Positions 1-5,500 of a stretch of DNA of 9,403 nucleotides are shown piece after piece (position 1 is the stretch's first letter; each line of letters opens with the position of its first letter). The notes beneath the pieces are model-generated. The model saw nothing but the letters and a program-made list of their open reading frames with translations, was not told the DNA's origin and did no database searches. A program made the translations under genes and the position numbers. The DNA is from DATIHQ01 sp035480535 (lineage in GTDB: Bacteria; Chlamydiota; Chlamydiia; Chlamydiales; SM23-39). The stretch lies in the NCBI GenBank assembly GCA_035480535.1, contig DATIHQ010000043.1, positions 1 through 9,403 on the forward strand, given 5' to 3'.

Positions 1-206
1 CTCAGCCGGGCAGTCCCCCATCCCGTGCCAGGGATCATGATAGGCAGAGGCTTATTAGGCTCCAAAAACGGTAGGATAGCTCTTGCCATAAAATTCATTC
101 GAACAGCGGGATCACATTCGGGGCTGCAGGGATCGTTACGCCGTCGCCATTCCTCAAATGACATTGCATTGGGATTAGATCCGCCTATAGAAGCTGCTCC
201 TGACAT
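1..206 (-). CDS. Unrecognised protein, N-terminal 68 residues only (cut by window edge)
   Basis: An open frame runs from an ATG at 206 to the window edge with no stop, giving 68 visible residues. A GGAG lies 7 nt before this ATG, which supports both the frame and the start. The visible part begins MSGAASIGGS and continues with an FEEWRRR patch, two cysteines in a DPCSPECD motif around residues 25-32, and a proline-rich IPGTGWGTARL near the edge. It has no signal peptide and no membrane segment, and I do not recognise the family. It starts 43 bp after the stop of the DUF455 gene on the same strand, so the two are probably cotranscribed. The opposite strand is also open here, but that frame has no ribosome site and continues antisense into the DUF455 gene. 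Confidence 0.6.
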   Translation of the reverse strand, partial: MSGAASIGGSNPNAMSFEEWRRRNDPCSPECDPAVRMNFMARAILPFLEPNKPLPIMIPGTGWGTARL

Positions 207-249
207 GATAAAACTCCATTTAGAAGAACAAGAATGGATGATGTTTGAA

Positions 250-1023
250 TTAAAATCTAGTCAAACGATCGATCCAATCTTGGGGAATGCCGGCGAGGAG
301 GCGAGGTTCTTCGTGGAGGACAAATCCCTTTGCGCGCTTGGGAGTGAGTTTGGTGGAGAGGCTGGTTGTCCAGGCGTCCCAAGGATCGAGGGTGGATTTG
401 AGGCGATTGAGCCAGCGCCAGCCGAAGGAGACGTGATGGATTTCATCCTTGAGGATTTGGGCCATGAGGGCGGCGCTTTGGTCATCGCCAAAATGGGTGA
501 ATGATTTGCCATACAGGGGGGCGAAATCGAGATTGGCCATTTCAAAGGTGAGGCTCATTGCGCTCACATAGCGAATGGGGGAGGTGAGATCGGGCACATG
601 ATTCCAAAAGTGGCGATAGAGAGGCAAATCGCCAAACCTCAAGCCCATCGCCTCCATCCTATTAATATAAAGGCGGACGTGGCCCTGTTCTTCTTGCAAG
701 GTATGGGCGACTCCTTTGCGGAACGCTTTGGGAGCATTGGGGAAGGCAGTCAAGGCATGCGCCATGATTTCGACGGCTAGTAATTCATGGCCGGCAAAAC
801 GATGGAGGCAAACGGCGCGATTTTCTTCCCTTCCATGGTCATGGAAAGGGGGGAGTTTTTCCTCCTTAGTCCGCCTATTGAATCCCATTCCAGCGGGGCG
901 CACGGGTTCATTGAAAAAGAGGGGAGCGCCGGGGGCGTCGTCGGTCAACAACTCGGGGCAAAAGAGCTTTTCCTCCAGCGTATCTGCTGAAAGGATCCTC
1001 TCTGCCCACTCACGCAATTCCAT
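250..1023 (-). CDS. DUF455 ferritin-like di-iron protein
   Basis: The 257-residue product has the pattern of the DUF455 family (PF04305), a ferritin-like four-helix fold. Candidate metal ligands occur in the expected order: E80 in FAGHELLAVEI, E112 and H115 in EEQGH, E161 in MSLTFEMANLDF, and E194 and H197 in DEIHH. The two ExxH motifs plus two single glutamates are typical of di-iron carboxylate proteins. The family's reaction is not established; an oxidase, hydroxylase or iron-handling role is inference. No signal peptide is visible, so it is probably cytosolic. I chose ATG 1023. ATG 1032 and GTG 1056 are in frame, but neither has a good Shine-Dalgarno sequence, and a possible -10 box (1031-1036) overlaps ATG 1032. 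The gene lies between the 1060-1308 repeat and the partial gene downstream. Confidence 0.87.
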   Translation of the reverse strand: MELREWAERILSADTLEEKLFCPELLTDDAPGAPLFFNEPVRPAGMGFNRRTKEEKLPPFHDHGREENRAVCLHRFAGHELLAVEIMAHALTAFPNAPKAFRKGVAHTLQEEQGHVRLYINRMEAMGLRFGDLPLYRHFWNHVPDLTSPIRYVSAMSLTFEMANLDFAPLYGKSFTHFGDDQSAALMAQILKDEIHHVSFGWRWLNRLKSTLDPWDAWTTSLSTKLTPKRAKGFVLHEEPRLLAGIPQDWIDRLTRF

Positions 1024-1030
1024 ACCGCCC

Positions 1031-1058
1031 ATTGTAGCATGAAGAGGCAGATTCACAA
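1031..1058 (-). promoter_or_regulatory. Possible promoter for the DUF455 gene
   Basis: On the minus strand TTGTGA (1058-1053) and TACAAT (1036-1031) are separated by 16 bp, matching the sigma-70-type consensus at 4 of 6 and 5 of 6 positions. The predicted transcript would start at about 1024, next to ATG 1023, so the message would be almost leaderless. The -35 side abuts the outer end of the inverted repeat at 1060. Such matches are common by chance, so this is tentative. Confidence 0.33.
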
Positions 1059-1059
1059 T

Positions 1060-1308
1060 AGGCTTATGGCTTGAGACGTAATACGAATATCAGCGCAGAG
1101 GAAAGAACTGAGATATCGCAGAGGACGAGAGGTGAGGGAAGCCCTCACGCTCCCAAAAAATTTAAAGATAGGCTGCGATTTTTGATTTCTACATCCCTTC
1201 TGGGGAGTGTGAGGGCTTCCCTCACCTCTGCGTTCTCCGCGGCTAACTCCCTTCGCGCGCCTCGCGCCTCTGCGCTGATATTCGCATTACGGTTCAGGCC
1301 ATAAGCCT
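1060..1308. repeat. Compound inverted repeat, about 250 bp, non-coding (MITE-like or REP-like)
   Basis: The outer arms are 1060-1101 and 1267-1308 (42 nt each); read as inverted copies they agree at 38 of 42 positions. The inner arms are 1129-1154 and 1203-1228 (26 nt each, one mismatch). The 27-nt and 38-nt stretches between outer and inner arms do not match well, and the 48-nt centre (1155-1202) is A/T-rich. Each inner arm contains its own smaller palindrome, GTGAGGG-AAG-CCCTCAC. The octamer CGCAGAGG occurs at 1094 and 1117, and its complement at 1225 and 1267. The element begins 8 bp after the stop of the SH3-protein gene and ends just before the putative -35 of the DUF455 gene. Its RNA would fold into a very long hairpin, which could act as a terminator or stability element. 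I see no clear target-site duplication and no transposase. Confidence 0.85.
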
Positions 1309-1316
1309 GTTTCTTC

Positions 1317-2522
1317 TCACTCCACGCCCAAGACGTAGTAGGCGGGGAAGGCGAAGTGGTTGTTAGGCCGCGGGCTGACCAATACCGTCACCGTTTTTCC
1401 CGCATACTTTTCTAGATCGACATGGGTGCTGTAGAGATAGGCAATGGGAGCGTTAGAAGAGCGGAGAACAAATTCGCCCGGTTTGTTTCTCACATCATGA
1501 TCATAGGGTTCGATGAAACCAGTGAGCAGAGATGCATTGGCTTTTTGCTCGGCATAGAAATCATCGACTTTTTTCCCTGCATGAAAAGCTGTCCAGGAAA
1601 GATAGAGAGACTCTTCAATGGTGTCCCAAAGGGAAATGTTGTCCTTTTTATGCGGTCGCTTGCTCCAAAGCTCAGGATCTATATTGATGGGAGCATCGGC
1701 AAAGAGCTCGCGGCTCTCTTCCTTATGCTTTGCAAGGAGTTCTTTTTTCGCTGGCTCAGTTAGTTCCGCTCTGGCCTCGAGATAGTTGATCTTTTTATTG
1801 AGATAGGTCTCTTTGAGGAGAGCCAATCCATCCTTGGCTTGAGCTGTTACCTCAGGAAAATCGGCGAAGTTGCGTAAAATGGTTTGGAATTGGTCGATGA
1901 TGTGCTGCGGCGCCATCTCCTCGAACGTTTTTTTGCATTCAGCTTCCGCATTGAAGTAAGCGCCCCTCAGCAATTCATCCACTTGGACTTTTCTCTTTTC
2001 CATATTCACAATGAACTCTGGCCCGCCCGCTTGCCCAATGTATTCTTTAGAGACAAAAAAACGGGTCGATTTTGGGGGAGCAATCTCAATCCATTTATGA
2101 TTCATTGAGCAGACTTGTCCATGCACTTTATCTCCCGCTTGCAGTTGCGCAATGATGGGAGCGTCGACATGGGGCTCTAATCGGACATTGACGCGGTTGG
2201 CTTCCACGCAATCGTCGAGAATGTAGCTGCGGAAAACATAAGCTTTAGTATCTTTTGGAGGCTCGACGGCATAAAAATCTCCTTCTTCTCCAACGATGAG
2301 GAGGAGATCTCCTTTATTTACCTGGCGAATGATGTGCCCTTCAATATCGGCCTTCGCGCGGATTCTCACTTTATTGGCGACAATTTTCCCAGTGAATGGC
2401 TTAAAGGGATCGACCTTTTTTACACTTGGTTGCGCCGCTGCCGGGGGATTTTTAGGAGGCGCAGATTGAGGCGCTGCATTGAGAGCAAAGCAAAAAGAAA
2501 GTAAGCAAAGGTGCCGCAACAT
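1317..2522 (-). CDS. Secreted protein with two bacterial SH3 domains, Ctad1 (CT017)-like
   Basis: The 401-residue product begins with a signal peptide (MLRHLCLLSFCFALNA, likely cleaved near residue 16), followed by a proline/alanine-rich linker (about 17-43). Two consecutive bacterial SH3 domains follow. The first spans about 45-101 (VRIRAKADIEGHIIRQV, KGD, YVFRSYI); the second spans about 106-162 (VNVRLEPHVDAPIIAQL, AGD, FFVSKEYI). The remaining 240 residues match no domain I know. Length, domain order and neighbours resemble C. trachomatis CT017 (Ctad1), reported as an adhesin/invasin that binds host integrin beta-1; whether this protein binds a host receptor is inference. A role at the peptidoglycan or periplasm is the general alternative for bacterial SH3 proteins. 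GGAGAG lies 6 nt before the ATG. The gene follows the CT016-like gene by 70 bp and probably shares its transcript; a TATACT at 2546-2551 might add a weak internal promoter. Confidence 0.9.
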   Translation of the reverse strand: MLRHLCLLSFCFALNAAPQSAPPKNPPAAAQPSVKKVDPFKPFTGKIVANKVRIRAKADIEGHIIRQVNKGDLLLIVGEEGDFYAVEPPKDTKAYVFRSYILDDCVEANRVNVRLEPHVDAPIIAQLQAGDKVHGQVCSMNHKWIEIAPPKSTRFFVSKEYIGQAGGPEFIVNMEKRKVQVDELLRGAYFNAEAECKKTFEEMAPQHIIDQFQTILRNFADFPEVTAQAKDGLALLKETYLNKKINYLEARAELTEPAKKELLAKHKEESRELFADAPINIDPELWSKRPHKKDNISLWDTIEESLYLSWTAFHAGKKVDDFYAEQKANASLLTGFIEPYDHDVRNKPGEFVLRSSNAPIAYLYSTHVDLEKYAGKTVTVLVSPRPNNHFAFPAYYVLGVE

Positions 2523-2592
2523 AGGAATCTCTCCACATCGATATCAGTATAAGAAAATACTATTCGGTTGCGCGATTATCAGAAAGAGAAAT

Positions 2593-3261
2593 TTATGTAT
2601 TTAGAACAGCGCGGATGTGTTCGCAATTTTTTGCGCCGCATGTGCAGCCGAGAGGCTCGCCCAAGAATACGCTGTAGTGTTCATTGGCATCGAGCGGGTT
2701 TGTGACGATGTAAAGTTTGTCTGCAGTTTGTTCCACTTCCCAACTGCGGAATTTTAGATCTTCTTCACTCACTTCCAATTCTGGGAGAGATTCTTCGCCG
2801 TGAAGGGCGCGCGCCACTTGGCAATAGACGCAATTGCAATGGGGTTCCGCTTTGGGAAGCACCGCGGGATCATCGATGCCAAACGCTTGGGCAATGGTGG
2901 TGATTTTTTTCAAAACATCGGGGGACATGAGAGGAAGATCAGCTTGCTCTGGATTGTGTTGCATCGATGTGGTCACTGAATCGAGCATGCCTCCTCCATT
3001 TTTATCGAGGGGAAGGCTAAAACTAATGGGAGTATCCAGAGGATTTTTAGGCGATTCGGTTTCCGCATATTGGGCGTGCGCTTCGAAAATCTGATCGACA
3101 GTCGGCTTTGCCAGATGGGGCACTTCAACTTCGGTTCTGTTTTGGAGGAGAACTACGAGAGTATAAGAGTCCTTTTCTTCTCGAACGTGCAACGAGGAAA
3201 TATTCTTCCAAGTAGTTGAGAGGTAGGGGGGTATGCTTAATAGAGTCGCTGTAATCTTCAT
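2593..3261 (-). CDS. CT016-like protein with SWIM-type zinc-binding tail
   Basis: The 222-residue product has no signal peptide. It has an N-terminal hydrophobic stretch (MKITATLLSIPPYLSTTW), a polar middle and two cysteine clusters. The first is H141-C142-x-C144-x2-C147; the second is C206-x-C208-x4-C213-x-H215 at the extreme C-terminus. The second fits the CxCx(n)CxH order of SWIM zinc fingers, though the n=4 spacing is shorter than in classic SWIM domains. SWIM fingers are known from protein and nucleic-acid binding proteins; the target here is unknown. Position between phoH and the SH3 gene, and size, match my recollection of Chlamydia CT016. The ATG at 3261 follows a strong promoter by about 23 nt, yet no Shine-Dalgarno sequence is visible. 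Confidence 0.85.
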   Translation of the reverse strand: MKITATLLSIPPYLSTTWKNISSLHVREEKDSYTLVVLLQNRTEVEVPHLAKPTVDQIFEAHAQYAETESPKNPLDTPISFSLPLDKNGGGMLDSVTTSMQHNPEQADLPLMSPDVLKKITTIAQAFGIDDPAVLPKAEPHCNCVYCQVARALHGEESLPELEVSEEDLKFRSWEVEQTADKLYIVTNPLDANEHYSVFLGEPLGCTCGAKNCEHIRAVLNT

Positions 3262-3290
3262 ATGATTATAGGGGTTTTAATCTAGACCCT

Positions 3291-3320
3291 ATTATAACGC
3301 GCAGTGGCCCGATCTGTCAA
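3291..3320 (-). promoter_or_regulatory. Near-perfect sigma-70-type promoter for the CT016-CT017-like unit
   Basis: On the minus strand a perfect TTGACA (3320-3315) and a perfect TATAAT (3296-3291) are separated by 18 bp. Transcription would start at about 3284, leaving a leader of about 23 nt before ATG 3261. This is the best promoter match in the window and points toward the CT016-like and SH3-protein genes. A second TATAAT (3270-3265) lies three bases before the ATG but has no matching -35. Confidence 0.72.
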
Positions 3321-3327
3321 CAAATTT

Positions 3328-3350
3328 AGCACTTGGCATGTAAAAGTGCT
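3328..3350. promoter_or_regulatory. Short inverted repeat upstream of the divergent promoter, possible operator
   Basis: AGCACTT (3328-3334) and AAGTGCT (3344-3350) form a perfect 7-bp inverted repeat with a 9-nt spacer. It sits 8 bp upstream of the -35 box of the minus-strand promoter, where an activator or repressor could bind. It also lies upstream of the proposed phoH promoter, so one protein could affect both directions. A chance palindrome of this size is quite possible. Confidence 0.3.
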
Positions 3351-3409
3351 TAGTTATGGGTTTATAACGCTCTTTATTAGGGGTTTGATATGAAAATTGG
3401 GATAAGGGC

Positions 3410-3438
3410 TTGCATTCGTTTGGGTAAAGTCCTATAAG
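3410..3438 (+). promoter_or_regulatory. Possible phoH promoter
   Basis: TTGCAT (3410-3415) and TATAAG (3433-3438) are separated by exactly 17 bp. The -10 matches the consensus at 5 of 6 positions and the -35 at 3 of 6. Transcription would start near 3445, giving a leader of about 78 nt before the phoH ATG at 3523. No stronger plus-strand pair is visible in 3262-3522. Confidence 0.42.
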
Positions 3439-3522
3439 GTGGAATTTTAGCGCTGATGAGAAGGAGGGCTGGCTTAAGAAAACTATTAACAGACAATGAA
3501 ATAATAACTTGAGGTACCCCTG

Positions 3523-4890
3523 ATGATAGTCGCTCGTGCTGAGAACCGGAATCAAAAAAGTGTTTCTGAGGATAGAAAAGTGACCCGAAAAACATTTGTG
3601 ATCGACACCAACGTTCTGGTTCATGATCCAACTTCCATTGCGAAGTTCAAGGATAATGATGTTGTCATTTCCCTATCAGTTCTTGAAGAATTGGATAGTT
3701 TAAAGCGTTACGCCGATGAGGTGGGGAAAAACGCCCGCGAAGTGATTCGCTACATCGATTCACTCAAAGCAGAGGAAAGCGGAAATCTCCACAATGGAGT
3801 GGTGATTCCTGAAGGTCCCAAAGTGAGGATCTTCCTGGAGAAAATCGAGCGCAATGAGCGGTTTCCTCTTCCTTTAGACCGCAATAGCAATAAGTTTCTC
3901 CTCGCCGCCTTCATGCTGAAGGAAAAAGGGGAATCGGTCGTGATCGTCTCGAAAGATTTCGTGACGCGCGTCAAGGCTGAAGCGATGGATCTCGAGTCGG
4001 AAGATTATGAAAACCTCAAGACTTCCTATGATGAGATCTATCGGGGACTCCGCAAAATCGATGTCCAGAAAAGAGATATCGATCTCTTCTATAAAGATGG
4101 GACGTTGCCGATGATGGAAGGGGGATTCCGCCCGAATGAGTATGCCCTTTTAACCTCTCCGGAAAACTCTTCGGCCGTTTGCAAATACAGTGAGAAATCG
4201 AAAAAGTTGGAGCCGCTCCTGCAGATTACCCGCGATATTTGGGGCATTCAGCCGCTCAACATCGAGCAGCGCTGCGCCATCGATCTTCTCCTACGAGATG
4301 ACATTCATCTCGTCACCCTCGTCGGCCCTGCCGGCACAGGCAAAACGCTTCTAGCACTAGCTTGTGGAATGAGAAAGGTCTTTGACGACACTCTCTACTC
4401 GCGCATCCTCATCTCCCGCCCCATCGTTCCTCTTGGCAAAGACATTGGCTATCTGCCTGGGACCAAAGAGGAAAAGCTCTATCACTGGATGCAGCCGATT
4501 TACGATAACCTCGAATTTCTCTGCTCCACCACAAGTGGGGAGGGAAATGGCGCAGCCACGCTTGAGTTCATCATGGAAAGCAAGAAGATCGAAATGGAAG
4601 CGGTCACCTACATTCGCGGGCGCTCGCTCCCCAAGATGTACATGATCATCGACGAGGCGCAAAACCTAACGCCTCACGAGGTAAAAACGATCATTTCCCG
4701 CGCAGGGAAGGGAACGAAGGTGATCCTAACGGGAGATCCGACGCAGATCGACAATCCCTATCTCGACAAGGACTCAAACGGCCTCACCTACACGGTGAAT
4801 AAGTTTAAAAATCAGCGGATCTACGGCCACATGTTCCTCGAAAGGACAGAGCGCTCTGAGCTCGCCTCCGTCGCCGCCGAAATCCTATAA
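3523..4890 (+). CDS. phoH: PIN domain-PhoH family ATPase (PhoH2-type)
   Basis: The 455-residue product joins an N-terminal PIN domain (about 24-150) to a PhoH P-loop ATPase domain (about 235-455). PIN acidic candidates are D28 in FVIDTNVLVHD, E55 or E56 in VLEELD, D119 in PLDRNSNKFLLAA and D145 in VSKDF. The ATPase has Walker A GPAGTGKT (268-275), Walker B MIIDEAQN (374-381) and the ILTGDPTQID motif (401-410). PhoH2 proteins of this architecture are described as RNA-unwinding and RNA-cleaving enzymes linked to toxin-antitoxin-like activity; activity here is inferred from intact motifs. No antitoxin-like small gene is convincing upstream. GAGG (3511-3514) lies 8 nt before the ATG. The gene is divergent from the CT016-like gene, matching the CT015 neighbourhood in Chlamydia. 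The PIN and ATPase domains are complete. Confidence 0.95.
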   Translation: MIVARAENRNQKSVSEDRKVTRKTFVIDTNVLVHDPTSIAKFKDNDVVISLSVLEELDSLKRYADEVGKNAREVIRYIDSLKAEESGNLHNGVVIPEGPKVRIFLEKIERNERFPLPLDRNSNKFLLAAFMLKEKGESVVIVSKDFVTRVKAEAMDLESEDYENLKTSYDEIYRGLRKIDVQKRDIDLFYKDGTLPMMEGGFRPNEYALLTSPENSSAVCKYSEKSKKLEPLLQITRDIWGIQPLNIEQRCAIDLLLRDDIHLVTLVGPAGTGKTLLALACGMRKVFDDTLYSRILISRPIVPLGKDIGYLPGTKEEKLYHWMQPIYDNLEFLCSTTSGEGNGAATLEFIMESKKIEMEAVTYIRGRSLPKMYMIIDEAQNLTPHEVKTIISRAGKGTKVILTGDPTQIDNPYLDKDSNGLTYTVNKFKNQRIYGHMFLERTERSELASVAAEIL

Positions 4891-4895
4891 AACAG

Positions 4896-4913
4896 CCGGG
4901 GAGAAATCCCCGG
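4896..4913 (+). terminator. GAAA-loop hairpin just after phoH
   Basis: CCGGGGA (4896-4902) pairs perfectly with TCCCCGG (4907-4913) across a GAAA tetraloop, five bases after the phoH stop codon. The stem is G/C-rich and the GNRA loop is especially stable. No run of T follows (TTCCACC), so it may stabilise the 3' end or terminate inefficiently rather than act as a classical intrinsic terminator. Confidence 0.55.
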
Positions 4914-4942
4914 TTCCACCACGAGCCCGAGATTGAAGTGCT

Positions 4943-4971
4943 TTCATTTTTAATTGCACTTATTCTATAGT
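4943..4971 (+). promoter_or_regulatory. Weak candidate promoter for the 160-residue gene
   Basis: TTCATT (4943-4948) and TATAGT (4966-4971) are 17 bp apart, with 3 of 6 and 5 of 6 consensus matches. The start would fall near 4978, close to ATG 4981. The region is A/T-rich, so chance matches are likely. Confidence 0.22.
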
Positions 4972-4980
4972 GAGCGCCCT

Positions 4981-5463
4981 ATGGCATCGAGTGTAGCACA
5001 CAAAATCACTTATCTCTGTAGCTGGTCACGCGAGGAGCTGCCACCAAATCAGGAGAAATTCGAAGACTTTGGTCCCCCTGATTGGATTGGCATGGGAGTT
5101 AAAGGGATTGTCCAACGCTGCATATATAAAAGGCCTCTTATTTCGGAAGAAGATGATCTTGAGCAAGTTCACGCGAAGTTAAAAGATCCTTACGAAGATT
5201 TTGAATACTGTCCCGATGTCAACGTATATACTGCTCCGAAGCTCTATGGGACCGGATTCTATCTTCTCCCTGAGATTGAGAAAGCCATTCGCATATGGGA
5301 AGAGAAAATAGGGAAAACCTCCAGCTCTGCCAAATGGCTCGAACAGCTCCGTCACTACCGCCAAGTTATTGAAGAGAAAATGGCCCTCGCAAACAATCTA
5401 TTTGTCACAGCGGGCTTCCCCCACGTCCGAATTCAAGAGATCAGTACTTATCCGGAAGATTGA
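4981..5463 (+). CDS. Unrecognised 160-residue soluble protein
   Basis: I do not recognise this family. From ATG 4981 the product has 160 residues, with no signal peptide or membrane segment. It begins MASSVAHKITYLCSWSREEL, has a GPPDWIGMGVKG motif (31-42), an acidic stretch (SEEDDLEQVHAKLKDPYEDFEY, split around 55-76), and a probable helical C-terminal half (97-140) rich in Glu, Lys and Trp. The upstream in-frame TTG at 4954 would add nine residues but has no ribosome site; the ATG also has only a weak GTGAG upstream. Codon use resembles the neighbours. It lies 90 bp after phoH, beyond the GAAA hairpin, and ends convergently with the helicase gene. A chlamydia-lineage protein is plausible but unproven. 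Confidence 0.72.
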   Translation: MASSVAHKITYLCSWSREELPPNQEKFEDFGPPDWIGMGVKGIVQRCIYKRPLISEEDDLEQVHAKLKDPYEDFEYCPDVNVYTAPKLYGTGFYLLPEIEKAIRIWEEKIGKTSSSAKWLEQLRHYRQVIEEKMALANNLFVTAGFPHVRIQEISTYPED

Positions 5464-5464
5464 A

Positions 5465-5489
5465 GCAGGAGACAGAGATTCTCTCCTGC
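5465..5489. terminator. Hairpin between convergent genes, possible bidirectional terminator
   Basis: GCAGGAGA (5465-5472) pairs perfectly with TCTCCTGC (5482-5489) across a 9-nt loop. It begins two bases after the stop of the 160-residue gene and lies 11 bp beyond the helicase stop on the other strand. Neither side has a long T run (GTTCGTT on plus, TTCAATCTT on minus), so terminator strength is uncertain; the position between converging genes is the main support. Confidence 0.55.
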
Positions 5490-5500
5490 GTTCGTTGGAA

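Noticed and set aside
25..504. Plus-strand frame of 159 codons
   Set aside because: It is antisense to the DUF455 gene, whose protein shows clear family motifs, and to the partial gene with its own ribosome site.
1071..1304. Plus-strand frame of 77 codons across the inverted repeat
   Set aside because: It lies wholly inside the repeat, has no ribosome site, and its peptide is Arg/Ala/Ser-rich repeat translation.
3456..3512. 18-codon frame in the phoH leader whose stop overlaps the phoH ribosome site
   Set aside because: A translationally coupled leader peptide is possible in principle, but the ATG has no ribosome site and such short frames are expected by chance.
3292..3624. Minus-strand frame of 110 codons upstream of the CT016-like gene
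   Set aside because: It covers the promoter region and the phoH start, shows no family motif and has a composition unlike the neighbouring proteins.
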